Shown one piece after another: positions 22,481 to 33,529 of a stretch of DNA of 64,000 nt. A model generated the notes under the pieces. It made no database searches and had not been told where the DNA came from. It saw only the letters and a list, made by a program, of their open reading frames with translations. Source of the DNA: Megaleporinus macrocephalus (Eukaryota > Chordata > Actinopteri > Characiformes > Anostomidae). The translations under genes were made by a program, and so were the position numbers. Every line of letters begins with the position of its first letter. Positions within the stretch are counted from its first letter, which is position 1. The DNA is taken from positions 27,469,866 through 27,533,865 of the forward strand of contig CM038706.1 in the NCBI GenBank assembly GCA_021613375.1. Reading direction: 5' to 3'.

Positions 22481-22499
22481 TTATATTAATTCATTATTA

Positions 22500-23690
22500 A
22501 CATTGGCATACTGCTTAGCTATTAAGGGCTCCATGTAGTTTTCTATTAAACCTGCTGAACAAACTTGCGGAAAAATGAAAAGTAATTTGGGTATAGTTGG
22601 CCATTTTTACACAGTAGAACCCGAAAGCTGCCTTTAATCCAAAGCAAAACTTCACAAATATATAATATAATAATCTGTTTTATAATATAACTTGCCTAGG
22701 AGTGGGCTCTGACTTCAGAACAGCACTACACAAAAATAGTTATATTTAAAAAGTCTCAGTTTATAAAAGTCTCGCTTTTGTTAGAAATTGTTTGGTTCTG
22801 TTTTTCCATAATTAGTCAGTTTTGCTGCTAAATAGGCTCTGTGTGTGTAATTGATTCAACACGTACTCAGAGTAATTTGTATACTGTATTAGTAAAATCA
22901 TTATTATGGTTTATTATTGCTCGCTGTGCACCTCTGTTACAAATGGGTTGGGTCTTATTTTGTCATAATTCACTTTAAATCCATTTAATTTGCTGAAAAT
23001 CAGCAGGAATCTAATACGGTCTTTCCTTAAACCGTTGTCATGACATCAAACTGTTTTACATCAGTATTAACACAGGTTCTGGTTTTTAGCGTGGGCCTGT
23101 TTGTATGAATGCACGTTGTAACTAGAGAATATATGTCTAGTATGTTTGTGCACGGAGCCCTGCTCTTGAACCATGGGTGCCGTGCTCAGGTCATGAGACT
23201 GTAAATATACAGGCAGAGACCCGAACCCATAAATCTCCCTGAGCAGAGCCTGCTGTCCCTACATACTGCCATTACAACACAGCACACTCTCTCTCTCTTT
23301 CTCCCTCTCTCTCCCCGAAAGATCACAGCACAATACTATATCTCAGACCACAGCCCGTGGCCGACGCTTCATTCAAACACTGTTTTACTTGTCCTGTGTT
23401 CACATAGAAAGCAGTCATTCCTGGAACGACACATGAGATGGCGGGCGACGGCCACTCTCCACTTTCTGTGGATTTTCAGATAAAACCAGACTGATATTGA
23501 GTTACGCTGTGCCGTACGCCACAGGACCTCGTATTCCACCGTTTTTGTGAGGTGTGAAATTTATTGTGCTACAGACACAAGTTAAGTTTTTTTTTTTCCG
23601 TCCGCAATGAATTTCAAAGGTGCTTCCAGGCAGCCTTTTGTCCTTTTTAACATATTTATCTGTCAAGTAAAAAAACCCACACGTCTTCAA
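22500..23690. other. intronic AT-rich sequence, nothing recognisable
   Basis: Includes a CT-rich run at 23286-23312. The block 23330-23520 is more balanced but shows no exon signals. Confidence 0.35.
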
Positions 23691-23890
23691 TTATTCCCTG
23701 TGTTTTCTCAAGGGCACATGTGCTAGAATGAATGGATGGAAAAGCGTTCTGTCATAATTAATAATGTGCTCGCCTAGGCTTTGGCAGCCTCCTCGTCTTA
23801 GGCATGTTTTGACAATTCCAGCCTGATTGCAGGCTCTACTTTGTACCTTTGCCAAAATCTATCATTACAGAAACACAGGTAATGCACAAA
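23690..23890. promoter_or_regulatory. candidate conserved non-coding element
   Basis: Unique block with 'gtcataattaataatgtgct', 'ggcatgttttgacaattcca' and 'ttgccaaaatctatcattac'. CNE-like by texture. Confidence 0.35.
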
Positions 23891-24379
23891 AAACAAATGT
23901 AATTTCCTAGATTAATTTATTTATGGCTTAATTTGATAAAACAATAGCTTTTTAACCCCCTCTTATTTTGAAGTTATGAATTCACTGGAATTATAACAGG
24001 AATAATTGTCATTTTTTAATTGGTTTTCTTTTCTTTTTTCTCATCGCGTTTTGACCACATCACCTGGTGCCATTTTTTTCTTTATTTTTCACTAATTGCT
24101 TGTATGTTTTCAAGGTGCTAAGTTTCTAGATTTAAAACTACGCTTGTTCCTCCCACTCTCTCTCTTTGTTAACTTAGTATGTTTCACTATTTTAAAATGT
24201 GCAGTAAGTTGGTTTAGACTGTATTACAACATGTAAAACATAAGCTATAATTATAAATAATAGATTTCTGTTCCTTTCTGTTATTCTTCTGTGGGATTAC
24301 AGAAAGGTTTTAAACATAAATTTATAACACTGACATATATAATCTCCCTTCTACAGGCCGTTTATTTTTTATCAAAATG

Positions 24380-25110
24380 TTTAAATTTCACTACTTGCTT
24401 TGTATACCTTTTATCATGAAAGCAAAGCCTGCCTTAAGGCCTGCTTCATCGTTCAACAATGTTTTTCCAAATATAGCAAACAAAAAAGAGACCGAAGGGA
24501 TCCTATATTACATCAGCATGTTAGTGTCTCGCTGAGTGCTTATGGTGCACGGCTGCTTTATCTCAGATTTTCTCCCCGCATGTCCAGGATTCCTCGGGGG
24601 CACAAAACACTGATCTAACATCTCTACAGAGAGCGACTGCTGTTGGGAATAAGATAGGACCCCTGCTGCCCCCTACAGAATCGCAGACACCAGATCAGCA
24701 GCTGATATGTTGCGGGAGCATTTACATCGTCCCTTCTAATATAAGATTGTACTCTTCAGACCTGTTTATGGACACAAGGCAAAAACTCAAGTTAGCATAA
24801 AGGCTATATAAAGGAATGTATTTGTATTATACACAATGCAGCACCGTACAGCACTGGGCTTATTTTAACGATTAAAAAAAAAGATCTATAAACACGCATC
24901 TCTTTAAAGGCAGGGGTGACTCTAATGTGCTCATTAGAATTCATTGTAGTCACACAATTAGCAAGGTCACTGATTTGTACTGGGTGAAGAGAAAAGGCAA
25001 AAAAGGAGAGAGATAGTTGAAGAGTAATTACTTAGATAGTGCTACACTTAAAACCTTGAACCTGTACCTTTAAGTTTAAAGCAGCTTATCGGCCAAAGAA
25101 AGAGAAGATG
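24380..25110. promoter_or_regulatory. candidate conserved non-coding region (several blocks)
   Basis: Balanced, unique segments at about 24415-24620 and 24885-24990 (gtgctcattagaattcattg), separated by plainer sequence. No splice-site pairs are seen. They lie upstream of exon 3. Confidence 0.25.
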
Positions 25111-25151
25111 AGTTTGTGTGGTTAGAGTCCTTTAAATTTTTCCTTTTTTAT

Positions 25152-25152
25152 T

Positions 25153-25244
<92 letters not shown>

Positions 25245-25247
25245 AAT
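25152..25247. repeat. (TA)n array forming a near-perfect 96-bp palindrome
   Basis: About 43 TA units (25156-25241) bracketed by tattacaa on the left and ttgtaata on the right, which are reverse complements. The whole tract can therefore extrude as a cruciform or hairpin. A shorter (TA)n run follows at 25258-25272. Confidence 0.9.
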
Positions 25248-25515
25248 ATAAATAAAAATATATATATATATAATTACATTGTATTAATAAATTGTAATTT
25301 TATTTTAGTAAATATAAATATATATAAACTATAATTACACACAATAAATACTGTACCATCAGTACCTATACTGCATACAGATCAGCCAAGTATAACATAT
25401 GAAGCAGCTCAAAAAGAGGAATTAGCAGAAAAATGTTTTGGTGCCCCTTGAACTTGTAGCACAGTTCACGGGATTTACATGTAATTGTAGATTTAAATTT
25501 CCTTCTTTCTTCCAG

Positions 25516-25570
25516 CAGGGCCTGGTGTCACGTTCAGAGTTCAAGTCTGCTCCTGTCCGGGAGACAGAAG
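25516..25570 (+). CDS. candidate exon 3 of the 18.6-kb transcription unit
   Basis: Fifty-five bases between an excellent acceptor (ccttctttcttccag, ending 25515) and donor GAAG|GTATGC at 25570/25571. The acceptor is a tandem NAGNAG (ccagcag), so splicing could also start at 25519 and drop one residue. Joined to exon 2 (phase 2) it reads S-RAWCHVQSSSLLLSGRQK and ends in phase 0. It has no stop in this frame, but at this length that is weak evidence of coding. It is distinctly more GC-rich than the flanking intron. Confidence 0.5.
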
Positions 25571-26181
25571 GTATGCACATCCAGGGCTGCAGCTATTGTC
25601 TGCTCGGGAAAATAAAACAGCTCAGAGATCACTTTCCCTCAGCACACCTCCTCTGCTGCTGAAATTGATCACACCAACACTGGTCCTCGCTGTTCATTCT
25701 TAATTTGTAGCCCACAATATAGCAAAGCTCTTGAGTATGAGGTAACGAAAATAAATATGATTAAAGGGAAAACCTGTATTTGACTGGTGAGAGGCTAATA
25801 ATAAAAAGTACTAAAAAATAGTCATGCTGTTAGACATCTAAAAACAGGAAGAATACAGCCCTGTATTTTCTTTCTATCCATGTTTAAACTTGTTTTGTTG
25901 TTACAAGGATCCACCCTAAAACATTTTGGTGCAATTTCTATTTATTTGTTCCACAGGCCACATATGTTTAAGTTGTCTTCAGCAAATCGACAGTAGTTGT
26001 GTGTTAAACTGTGCAGAAGGATGTGTACAATAGTAAATTTTGTAAATTAGACTTTTTGTCCAAACTGACGCTTTTATTTTGCAATATGGGTTTTGCAAGT
26101 AGGCATCTCCTATCGCACTCTGTTGAGTGGGACTTCCCGTTGAATAAATTGTGCTAAGTGCTTTCTTCTTCCGTGTGACAG

Positions 26182-26429
26182 AGCCGGGAGGCCATTTCTC
26201 AGGGTAAAGACCTGTGTGTGCCGTCTTCTCCAAGAGCTGGAGGAGGAGCTGCTTCCGCAGAGGAAAGACCCAGCAACGGTCACAGCACACCACAGCCCCG
26301 CTCCATGACAGCCCATACATCCGCAGCCAACAACACACCCATACACGCGTGCACGCTCTGCTCCAAGCGTTGCCCTCAACACCACCAACCACCAGGACAC
26401 ACCAAGCCATGATGGATGCTATCAATAGT
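26182..26429 (+). CDS. candidate exon 4: end of the 109-residue ORF, overlapping a second start
   Basis: Bounded by acceptor cttcttccgtgtgacag (ending 26181) and a consensus donor AGT|GTAAGT at 26429/26430. In phase 0 from exon 3 it reads SREAISQGKDLCVPSSPRAG and on to ...ACTLCSKRCPQHHQPPGHTKP, stopping at TGA 26410-26412. The C-terminal part has a CxxC pair with a third Cys and several His, but too few to call a zinc finger. The TGA overlaps an ATGATGGAT (26409-26417) whose second ATG has A at -3 and G at +4; it opens MMDAINS, running straight into the donor in phase 0. So either a 109-residue protein ends here, or exons 1-4 are 5' UTR/uORFs and the main protein starts at 26409/26412 and continues in exons beyond. 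No downstream exon was identified. The protein is not recognised. Confidence 0.55.
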
Positions 26430-26564
26430 GTAAGTCAAGCAAAGATCGATTCAATACGAAGGCGTCCTGCATCTGTCCTGTATATCGGATCTTGGAGTAA
26501 AAGAGCTAGATCTGATTGGTTGTAAGAGTCTGGTCAGGTTGTCAGGGCTTATGATGAGAGTTAG

Positions 26565-26595
<31 letters not shown>
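26565..26595. repeat. (ATA)n trinucleotide array
   Basis: About ten ATA/AAT units. Confidence 0.95.
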
Positions 26596-26596
<1 letters not shown>

Positions 26597-26599
26597 GTT

Positions 26600-27225
26600 A
26601 GAAATCATGTCTAATCATTATAATGTGTCAACAGCTCAGTCCAGCTTCCAGTGCTGAGGCTGTTTATCACAGTGTTATCACATTCTATTTCAGCTTTTCT
26701 GTTAGTCAATATGAGCAATGTATGAGCAAAATATGAACACAGAAATAGCTTGTTATAAAGATACTGTACAAAATCTAATAATAAAAAAAGCCATCAAAAC
26801 TAGCCTGAACTCCCCAATATTAGTAAAGGATTAGTATTATGCAGTTGATGAGAAAATAATAATTATAAGGAGTGGTGATAGAAACCAGGTGGCATGTTGC
26901 CCACAACACAAGTAAAACCTATGTATTTAGTATCTCAAATAAAAGTGATTCTGTTTTCTATATGGTAAAGTAATGTGAAATATATCAAACGATTTTTGAA
27001 TATCAAATTAAGTAGGCTAAAATCTCAAAAAAAAGCAAAGTCCTAGTCATGCTATTGATAACAATTTTAAGTATTAACATTCTGTGAGGGAGTGTTTCAC
27101 ATTAAACCACTCTGACTTTATTTAATGACTGAATTATGCAGAATTTCAAAAAAACAGACAAACGCATGTAATAAAATCATATTAGCCATTGTAGAGCAAT
27201 TTAATTGAAGGTTGAAAACTGGCCT
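26600..27225. other. AT-rich intron or intergenic sequence with one transposon end
   Basis: Contains 'gagtggtgatagaaaccagg' at about 26871-26890, a terminal motif of the GTGATAGGAACC family. Otherwise nothing is seen. Confidence 0.4.
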
Positions 27226-27960
27226 AACGTGACAAAATGCCCAGAACTGGCTGCATTCTTTAATGTGAAGGAGCAATTCAATTAACTGAAAAGATTAAAG
27301 AATGATTCAGAGAACAGTAGAAAAAGCCTAATCAGACCCCCTCATTAGTAAGTGTGAATCCAGTCTGGGTCATTTAAGCAGTGCAGCGAAGAACAGAGTG
27401 TAGTGGAGTGGATCGGCGCCCAGTCCGCCTTTGCAGCCCTGCAGATGCACAGCAAAAGCCATTACAAGTGACCTTTGACCCCGCCGCCACCCTGGGGTGA
27501 AACGGCGAGCCTGGTCTCGCTCCCCACATTCAGCGGAGAAAGAAAAGGAGGAAGGAGAAAGGAGGAGTTAGCTAGTGACCCATCCTTTAGACGTGTCCCA
27601 AACTCGCAGACCCTCATGGCTCCAGGGCTCTCCTGTGGCTATGCAGATGAGAGAGGAGGCTTAAAAAAATGAATTTTAATCACTCCGGGAATCTCCAATT
27701 ACCGAGCTGCTTCCCGCCGTGAATCTGTCTGCTCAGGACTCATTCCAGAAATGACAGAGGAGCTTCAGTGAAGCCTCAGCACCCTTACATATACACGCAC
27801 ACACATAGACGCACACGCCTCCAGACAGCAGTGCTGCAGCCAGAGCTACAGCAGAGCTCTTAAACCGCTGAAGGTTCCCTCTGTTCGCTTTCCACTGAGC
27901 TACATGTTGCCCCAGTTCTCACCAGGTCAGTGTGTCAGTTTGACACACTACATAGAGTTC
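27226..27960. promoter_or_regulatory. candidate conserved non-coding blocks
   Basis: Two dense unique blocks: 27235-27345 (gagcaattcaattaactgaa) and 27640-27770 (aaatgaattttaatcactcc, then gggaatctccaattaccgag). Between them lies GC-rich sequence. The frame 27475-27672 has no domain. Confidence 0.35.
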
Positions 27961-28129
27961 TCATTAATTATGATCAGACTTGTTTGGATGGCAAGGGTGA
28001 CCCTTAGTGGGTAACTAAGTTGTGGTCCATTGAGGGCCAGTGGGACACTCCATGTGCAAGATTTCTTTCCTCCAAGGAGCTTCATTAGCATACAAAGACA
28101 GGCTAAGCGTTCGTGCATTTCTTGGATGG

Positions 28130-29080
28130 GAATAAAATTTGTTTAGGTAGTGTTTTATGTCGTTTTTAAAAATGTATTTTATCATAATTTTATCGTTTAC
28201 TTGTAAACCAAGTTATTTAGAGTAGTTTGATGTTAAATTAAATCGACCGACTCCAATGACCAGTTAACCTGTACTTACATATACTTAAATATTGGTAAAA
28301 TAATGAACACACACAAAACGATTTTTCTTTATGGGCTGTTTTATTTTGGAGGTTCTTGCAGGTATTTCTCCCCTATGATTGGCTTTAAAAATGTATGTTT
28401 TAGGACAAACGATTATTGCAAATCACTGTTCGAAGCATAGGGCAGCACATATCTTTAATCATTCTATGTGGAAGATAACAGTTAGCAAACTTTTCTCACC
28501 ACCACTGTTTACTCTATAATAGAGCATCTTACATTAGATCTCTTTAAGTGACTTTGTCTAAAACCATGGAGTTACACATATTTTTTTTTTTTTAAAAAGG
28601 GGGTGACTTTTCAATTTAATAAGTGACTATAATGCAAATGATGGTATTATAAAAAATGCCACATGTTGAATGAGTAATTTAATCTATTATAAGAATAATT
28701 GAATTGCAGTAAACAGTTTCTCCAAGCAATGTAGTTAATTAACGGTAAGCTATGGTTGCTAAGCAACAATGATCCCATAAGCCGTTTTTAATAACTTGGT
28801 CTATAAGTACTGAATTCAGATTTATGTATTTTTACACTATTTATACAGTTGTATACACTGACTTAAATTTACATTGTGTTATAAACCAAACACACAATAT
28901 TAATCTAAACACTGTTAGTACCTAATATAACAAATTTACATTTTCTTGTTTAAAAGTTGTTTTAGCTATAACATACTACATATTGTGACTTATGTGCAGG
29001 TGTTTTTATTAAGGATCACCATAACTACCAGTTTTTATCAGGAATGGAAAGTGCTATAGCACTTGATTAAAGAAAAAAAA
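28130..29080. other. AT-rich sequence, nothing recognisable
   Basis: Contains a T-run at 28580-28593 and possibly decayed transposon debris (ccaccactg at about 28500). No gene is supported. Confidence 0.35.
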
Positions 29081-29084
29081 TCCT

Positions 29085-29530
29085 TTCTTGCATGCAGCTT
29101 TGATATCAGCGTGGCAGTCGTAAGCTAATATTCAAATGTAAATATTAAACAAGGCGAAACAGAGCCCCCACGTAAGGGCCTTTTGTTGAGAGGCACTGAG
29201 AAAGCAGTCACCCTGAAACAATGAGCGGAATTAGCATGCGGCAGCCCTGGAGCGCAGGGCCGGCTCGCGGTGACGGATGCTCCCCTCCTGCTGTGAGGGT
29301 CACCGCCGAAGATCCGTCTCAGGCGCTGGCAGCATGTCAGCCCGACAGAGTTCGTCCCGCAGCGCTCGGGCCATTCAGGCGGCCCCTGGGCACAGGGAGG
29401 GCCCATTAGCATGAAAAGAAGCCATCTTGGAGGAGAAAAAGAAAGGAGAGGAGGACATGATTAATTTGAGGGCTACCTGGCATGTGAATGAAGGAGAGGA
29501 GCCTTCGGAGAACTGACGTGTGGGGATGGT
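29085..29530. promoter_or_regulatory. strong candidate conserved non-coding element, GC-rich core
   Basis: AT-rich left shoulder (agctaatattcaaatgtaaa), then a CpG-rich core (29230-29395) framed by 'gagcggaattagcatgcggc' and 'gggcccattagcatgaaaag'. That gives two ATTAGCATG sites about 175 bp apart in the same orientation. Open frames occur on both strands (29125-29412 minus, 29221-29409 plus) and look like by-products of GC content, with no splice sites. Confidence 0.4.
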
Positions 29531-29680
29531 GGATAATTACCCAGCAGCCTCTGGGACTGGGTGATAGATCAGGTCACCACCTACACGGTTATCATGCTTT
29601 AATCTCATTGCCCAAGGCCGATTGACCACCAGACTTTCAGCCATAGGTACGAGCTCCAGAACGACATTTGATATAGGGTA

Positions 29681-29706
29681 AAATAAATAAATAAATAAAT
29701 AAATAA
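29681..29706. repeat. (AAAT)n microsatellite
   Basis: About six AAAT/AATA units. Confidence 0.93.
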
Positions 29707-29899
29707 TTTGGAGAAGTACATGAGAGGCCACATCTGGAATAGGAGAAACCCTTTTCTTTGGGGAGCCTCACATTAAAGCCTGAGTGAATTTTACTCAATG
29801 TGATTTCTTTGTTAAATTAGTAACAATTATAATTATGGCAGTCATAGATGAGACATCTAAAACAGTTCTTAGTAATTCCGAAAATATTCAGAGGAAAGA

Positions 29900-30240
29900 T
29901 GAGGTAATGCCTTAAGGCTGCCAAAAGGCTTTGTGGTGGCAGAAGCAAAGAAACGCACACCCGCTCAAACCTCCACCCACCAAGATAACCTGCGTAAACA
30001 AAGATGACAAGTTGAGATTAATGAATGTCCTGTGGAGAAACCACAGTTTAATTGTCAGTCATCAAGACAGCTGAACTTCACCAGCATGTTCATAAAGGGT
30101 TCCCAGGGTTTTATTTGTTTCTAATTGATTAAGACCAATAAAACAATTATCATAATAAATAGGAAAACATTCACAAATGCCGCATGGCTCAGCAACATGT
30201 GGTTTATGAAAACAGCATCCTTAATGGTCTCCATATGAAA
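29900..30240. promoter_or_regulatory. candidate conserved non-coding element
   Basis: Unique stretch with 'cacagtttaattgtcagtca', 'ttctaattgattaagaccaa' and 'taaaacaattatcataataa', dense in homeodomain-type cores. Confidence 0.35.
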
Positions 30241-31080
30241 AAAGTAGGACTAAAACATACAAAATTAATAGGCTGGGGCTGAAATAGATTCTTTTGTTAA
30301 AATGAAAAAGTAGCATTTAAAGAAAAGAAACATGCTAAAATATGGTGTGCATGTGCTGCTGCAGGTGCCCTGTAAAGCCTGAAATAGTCATTTAAAAGTG
30401 AGAGGTGTTAGGACTGGTTTTATTGGTGTTTTTGTAGCGTGGTGTCGTTTGTCTTTACATATTACCGTCACACTGACAGACTCAAAAAAAAGGTCTTACT
30501 TAATCTTTGCATCTGTAATACAAAAATCAGCATTATACTGATAAAGATATGATGATATTAGTTAATAATTCAGTTATATACTCTAAAAACATGTCCTTCA
30601 CCAAGTTTTGATTTGAGTTCTCTTTGATTTCACCAAGCACTCACAATCAGGGGGGAAGGGGCCTGAAGCACAACTCATGTTATAAAATGTTCTTCTTTCG
30701 CTTTATGTACAGAAAGCAAAAACAGTGGCCAGCACTGTATGATCATAATCCCTGAGAGAAAATGTGAATGAGAAACTGCAGAGCTTTAACTGAGCCTGAA
30801 ACAAGCCTGCTACCATGACCTCCAGGTCTACACAAACATGTCCGTCGTGTGAAGGAGGCTTTGCTTTTCTTTTCACGTCTCCCACATCTGTAGAGTCTCA
30901 TATTTAGTGAGCCAGAGTGCGCGTTTGGAGGGCACAAATAACAAATGTGAAATACGACACGGAGGGGAAAAGGTCACTGAAATAGCCTTCATCATATCGA
31001 TTGTAGTAATCATGGTTTGTTATTGTGGCCATGAGGGCCGCTCTAGCACTGAAAATTTGTCTATTGAGCTGTCTTGATGT
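30241..31080. other. intergenic sequence, nothing recognisable
   Basis: Mixed AT-rich sequence. Short minus-strand frames at 30.70-30.94 kb overlap each other and lack motifs. Confidence 0.35.
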
Positions 31081-31394
31081 GCGTAGACGAATACCGAACT
31101 TACCATATATCTCACATCCCTTATCAACAACTCATTGAATTAAGTGCACAAGGGCATGAAAGGTTAGAGCCTTGTACATTTCTGTCATTTTCTGGCTCGT
31201 TCGCCCGTCTCTCCCATCGGCCAGAGAGCAACATATTTCTCGCCAGCTCTCCAGAGTTTTAACTGAAGTCCAAAGCAAGCTAAGCTGACAGCGCCCTTGC
31301 ACTTTTGGCTTGGAGCAAGAGCCCTTTTGGCACTTTGTGGCCCTGCTAACGTTGGCTCAGTGGGAAAGAATGTCAGAGACACACTGTAAATACT

Positions 31395-31420
31395 CACACA
31401 CACACACACTCACACACACA
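31395..31420. repeat. (CA)n microsatellite, imperfect
   Basis: Two CA runs separated by CT, directly next to the transposon end at 31429. Confidence 0.9.
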
Positions 31421-31428
31421 TATACATA

Positions 31429-32218
31429 CAGTACTGTGCACAAGTCAGAGACCACCCTTTATTTATTTATACTCAGTCAAAATGGCCAAGTACAAGTTAC
31501 TCATTTTTCATTATACGTTTCTGAGAAGATTAGATATAAGATAATCCACTTTAGGAAGGGGGAGTCAAATGAAAAGTGAAAAAAGGTTTCCAAGGCTGCA
31601 GTTGATTAAAAAGAAAGATTAAAAGATACAGAGAAAACGGGACCCCTAACAACTGCGCGAGATGTGGTAGACCACCAAAACTGTCCCAATCAGATAAACA
31701 GTACTTTCATCAGATAAGAGAGAAAATTAAACTCATGTCTTGCTTCAGATCTGGAAAAAATGCAAAGGTGTTTCTATCCATGCTTCCACTGTGGTATTGT
31801 GGGACTGAAAAGATATGTTGCCATTATTGTGAACAGGGAATCAAAGGCAAAGCTGCTGGTTACCTGTATGCGTCTGAAAAGATGTATAGCTGTCAAACAA
31901 ACAAAAAAGAAAGATGGACAGACCCCATACCTCTACGTTAGTAAATGTGGTTGAAAGAAGCAGAAAATGTTAAACCAACTTCTAAGACTAAACTTAGGAG
32001 GTGAGGCTGCAGATTTCTTTGAGAACCATACGTGTCTTAAAAAGAAGAGAAACTGCAATAAAGGTCAAAAATGACATTATATTTAAATTATGAGTTCTGT
32101 GCACTGTGCTGAGCAGGTACATTTCTCAGTGGTGTTTAAACTTTGTACCTTAAGAGAAGATCACATATTTTTAAAAATCAAATACATGAGAGAGCTCTCT
32201 GACATTTGCATAGTACTG
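31429..32218 (+). mobile_element. Tc1/mariner element with both inverted ends, transposase destroyed
   Basis: A 790-bp unit starting CAGTACTGTGCACAAG and ending, on the minus strand, CAGTACTATGCAAATG; the inverted repeats continue with gtcagaga in both. TA flanks both ends (31427-31428 and 32219-32220), the Tc1/mariner target duplication. The interior holds the block 'aaactgtcccaatcagataa' shared in reverse with the 12.06-kb copy, and a decayed 'gatggacagaccccatacct' that aligns with the transposase motif region of the 38.73-kb copy. Frames 31735-31941 and 31760-31954 are overlapping pieces of the ruined transposase. Autonomous Tc1 elements are about 1.3-1.6 kb, so this copy is internally deleted as well as mutated. 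Confidence 0.75.
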
Positions 32219-32279
32219 TACATGAGAAACAATACACATAAGACTCTAAAGCTGAAGTGACTACTACTCAACTTACTCC

Positions 32280-32850
32280 TTCAGGAAAAGAAAACTACAT
32301 TTCCCTCTGCATGGCCTCTTCAAGTTTGAATCAGGGAATAAGTAAAGATGTCTTAGAATTCACAGTGTGCAGTAAAGCTTGTGTGAAAAACCAATTACTC
32401 ATCCTAACTGGTTCATTATAGCATAGCACCTACAGTGTGGAAACAGCAGCCAGGATTTTTTTTTTCTTTCTTAAATGGCACCGGAGAACAACGACTACAG
32501 TGTTTATAGCAGAGCTGCTTTAATAAGCCTGCCATAACTCACTCAGTGGCCTTCTGGCTGCAGAGCCATCGTCGCCACTTTGAAGTGGAGGTTCAGGATG
32601 GAGTAGCACAAATGAGCTGGACGTAGGTAACTCCATCTGCAGATCAGAAGTAAACAGAAGCGCTGTGAAGACCCTGCCAAGCACCGTGCCCTTATTTGGC
32701 TATTAGTGGAGCATGGGCTAATGCCGAGCTACTGCATGAAAGAGCTGGCAGTGTCAGTTAGGGAAGTGGAGTCTGTGACTGTGTGTGAACGTGTTTGACT
32801 GCATCTAATAAGCCGCCCATTGCTGGACAGACCGGTGTCAGCGCTTGCGG
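32280..32850. promoter_or_regulatory. candidate conserved non-coding region
   Basis: Unique balanced sequence, best at 32520-32770 (gcccttatttggctattagt, gctaatgccgagctactgca). No splice-site pairs and no frames of note. Confidence 0.28.
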
Positions 32851-33049
32851 TAGGTTTACTACTAAGAACCTGAGTAAAAAATAATGCATAACTGGAGCCC
32901 ACTGATCATTGTTATTAAGGGAAATTTCATAAGGTTATGTTTCACACAGAAGGTAAGAGTGGCCCAGATCCGTTCTTCTTCATTATGAGAGACGTGTTGT
33001 CTTTGTGGCAATGTGAACAACAAAAACCTGATATTTTCCGTTTTGATAG

Positions 33050-33480
33050 GTGTCCAACACAGTGAGAGTTCATGCAACTTCTATGTCAATCCAACTTCAC
33101 ATTAGTCATCATTTTACAACCACTAGACTGCAAACGTTAGGGTTTATGTTTCTGTACACATTCTGGGTGATATGCCCAGCGGTCAAACATTGGAACTTTG
33201 TGATCGCTCCTGTGATGCTGGTGATGAAACTGAACAGGAGAATGGACAATGAGTGTAGATACAGGGAAATGTACCCAATGAATGTACAGATCACATTTAA
33301 TTATTGTGAACAGCCTTGTGAGAAATTTCTAACGAGTAATAAAAATGTGGGATTTTGGCCACCTTTACCTGATTCGTAAATAAAGTCTGAGTCACAGTTG
33401 TGGCCAGTCAAAATCAATGCTTTCTAACTCTAATATCTTGTTAAAACAAAACCAGAAGTCCTACTAAAAATGTAAATTCT
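33050..33480. other. unassigned sequence with an open 109-codon frame
   Basis: A plus-strand frame (33050-33379) is open for 109 codons. It has no recognisable domain, no splice signals at sensible positions and an AT-driven residue mix. I regard it as chance, possibly old transposon sequence. Confidence 0.3.
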
Positions 33481-33483
33481 AAA

Positions 33484-33527
<44 letters not shown>
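33484..33527. repeat. compound (CT)n(TA)n microsatellite
   Basis: About 23 bp of CT followed directly by about 21 bp of TA. Confidence 0.96.
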
Positions 33528-33529
33528 GG

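Noticed and set aside
25979..26525. Minus-strand frames of 148 and 96 codons and an alternative plus-strand frame of 103 codons over exon 4
   Set aside because: They read through or against the strong plus-strand splice sites at 26181/26182 and 26429/26430; they are shadows of the GC-rich exon.
28310..28380. Possible further Tc1/mariner relic ('gggctgttttattttggagg')
   Set aside because: Only a short resemblance to the family block; too little to call.
33050..33379. 109-codon plus-strand frame
   Set aside because: No domain, AT-driven residues, no promoter or splice context.
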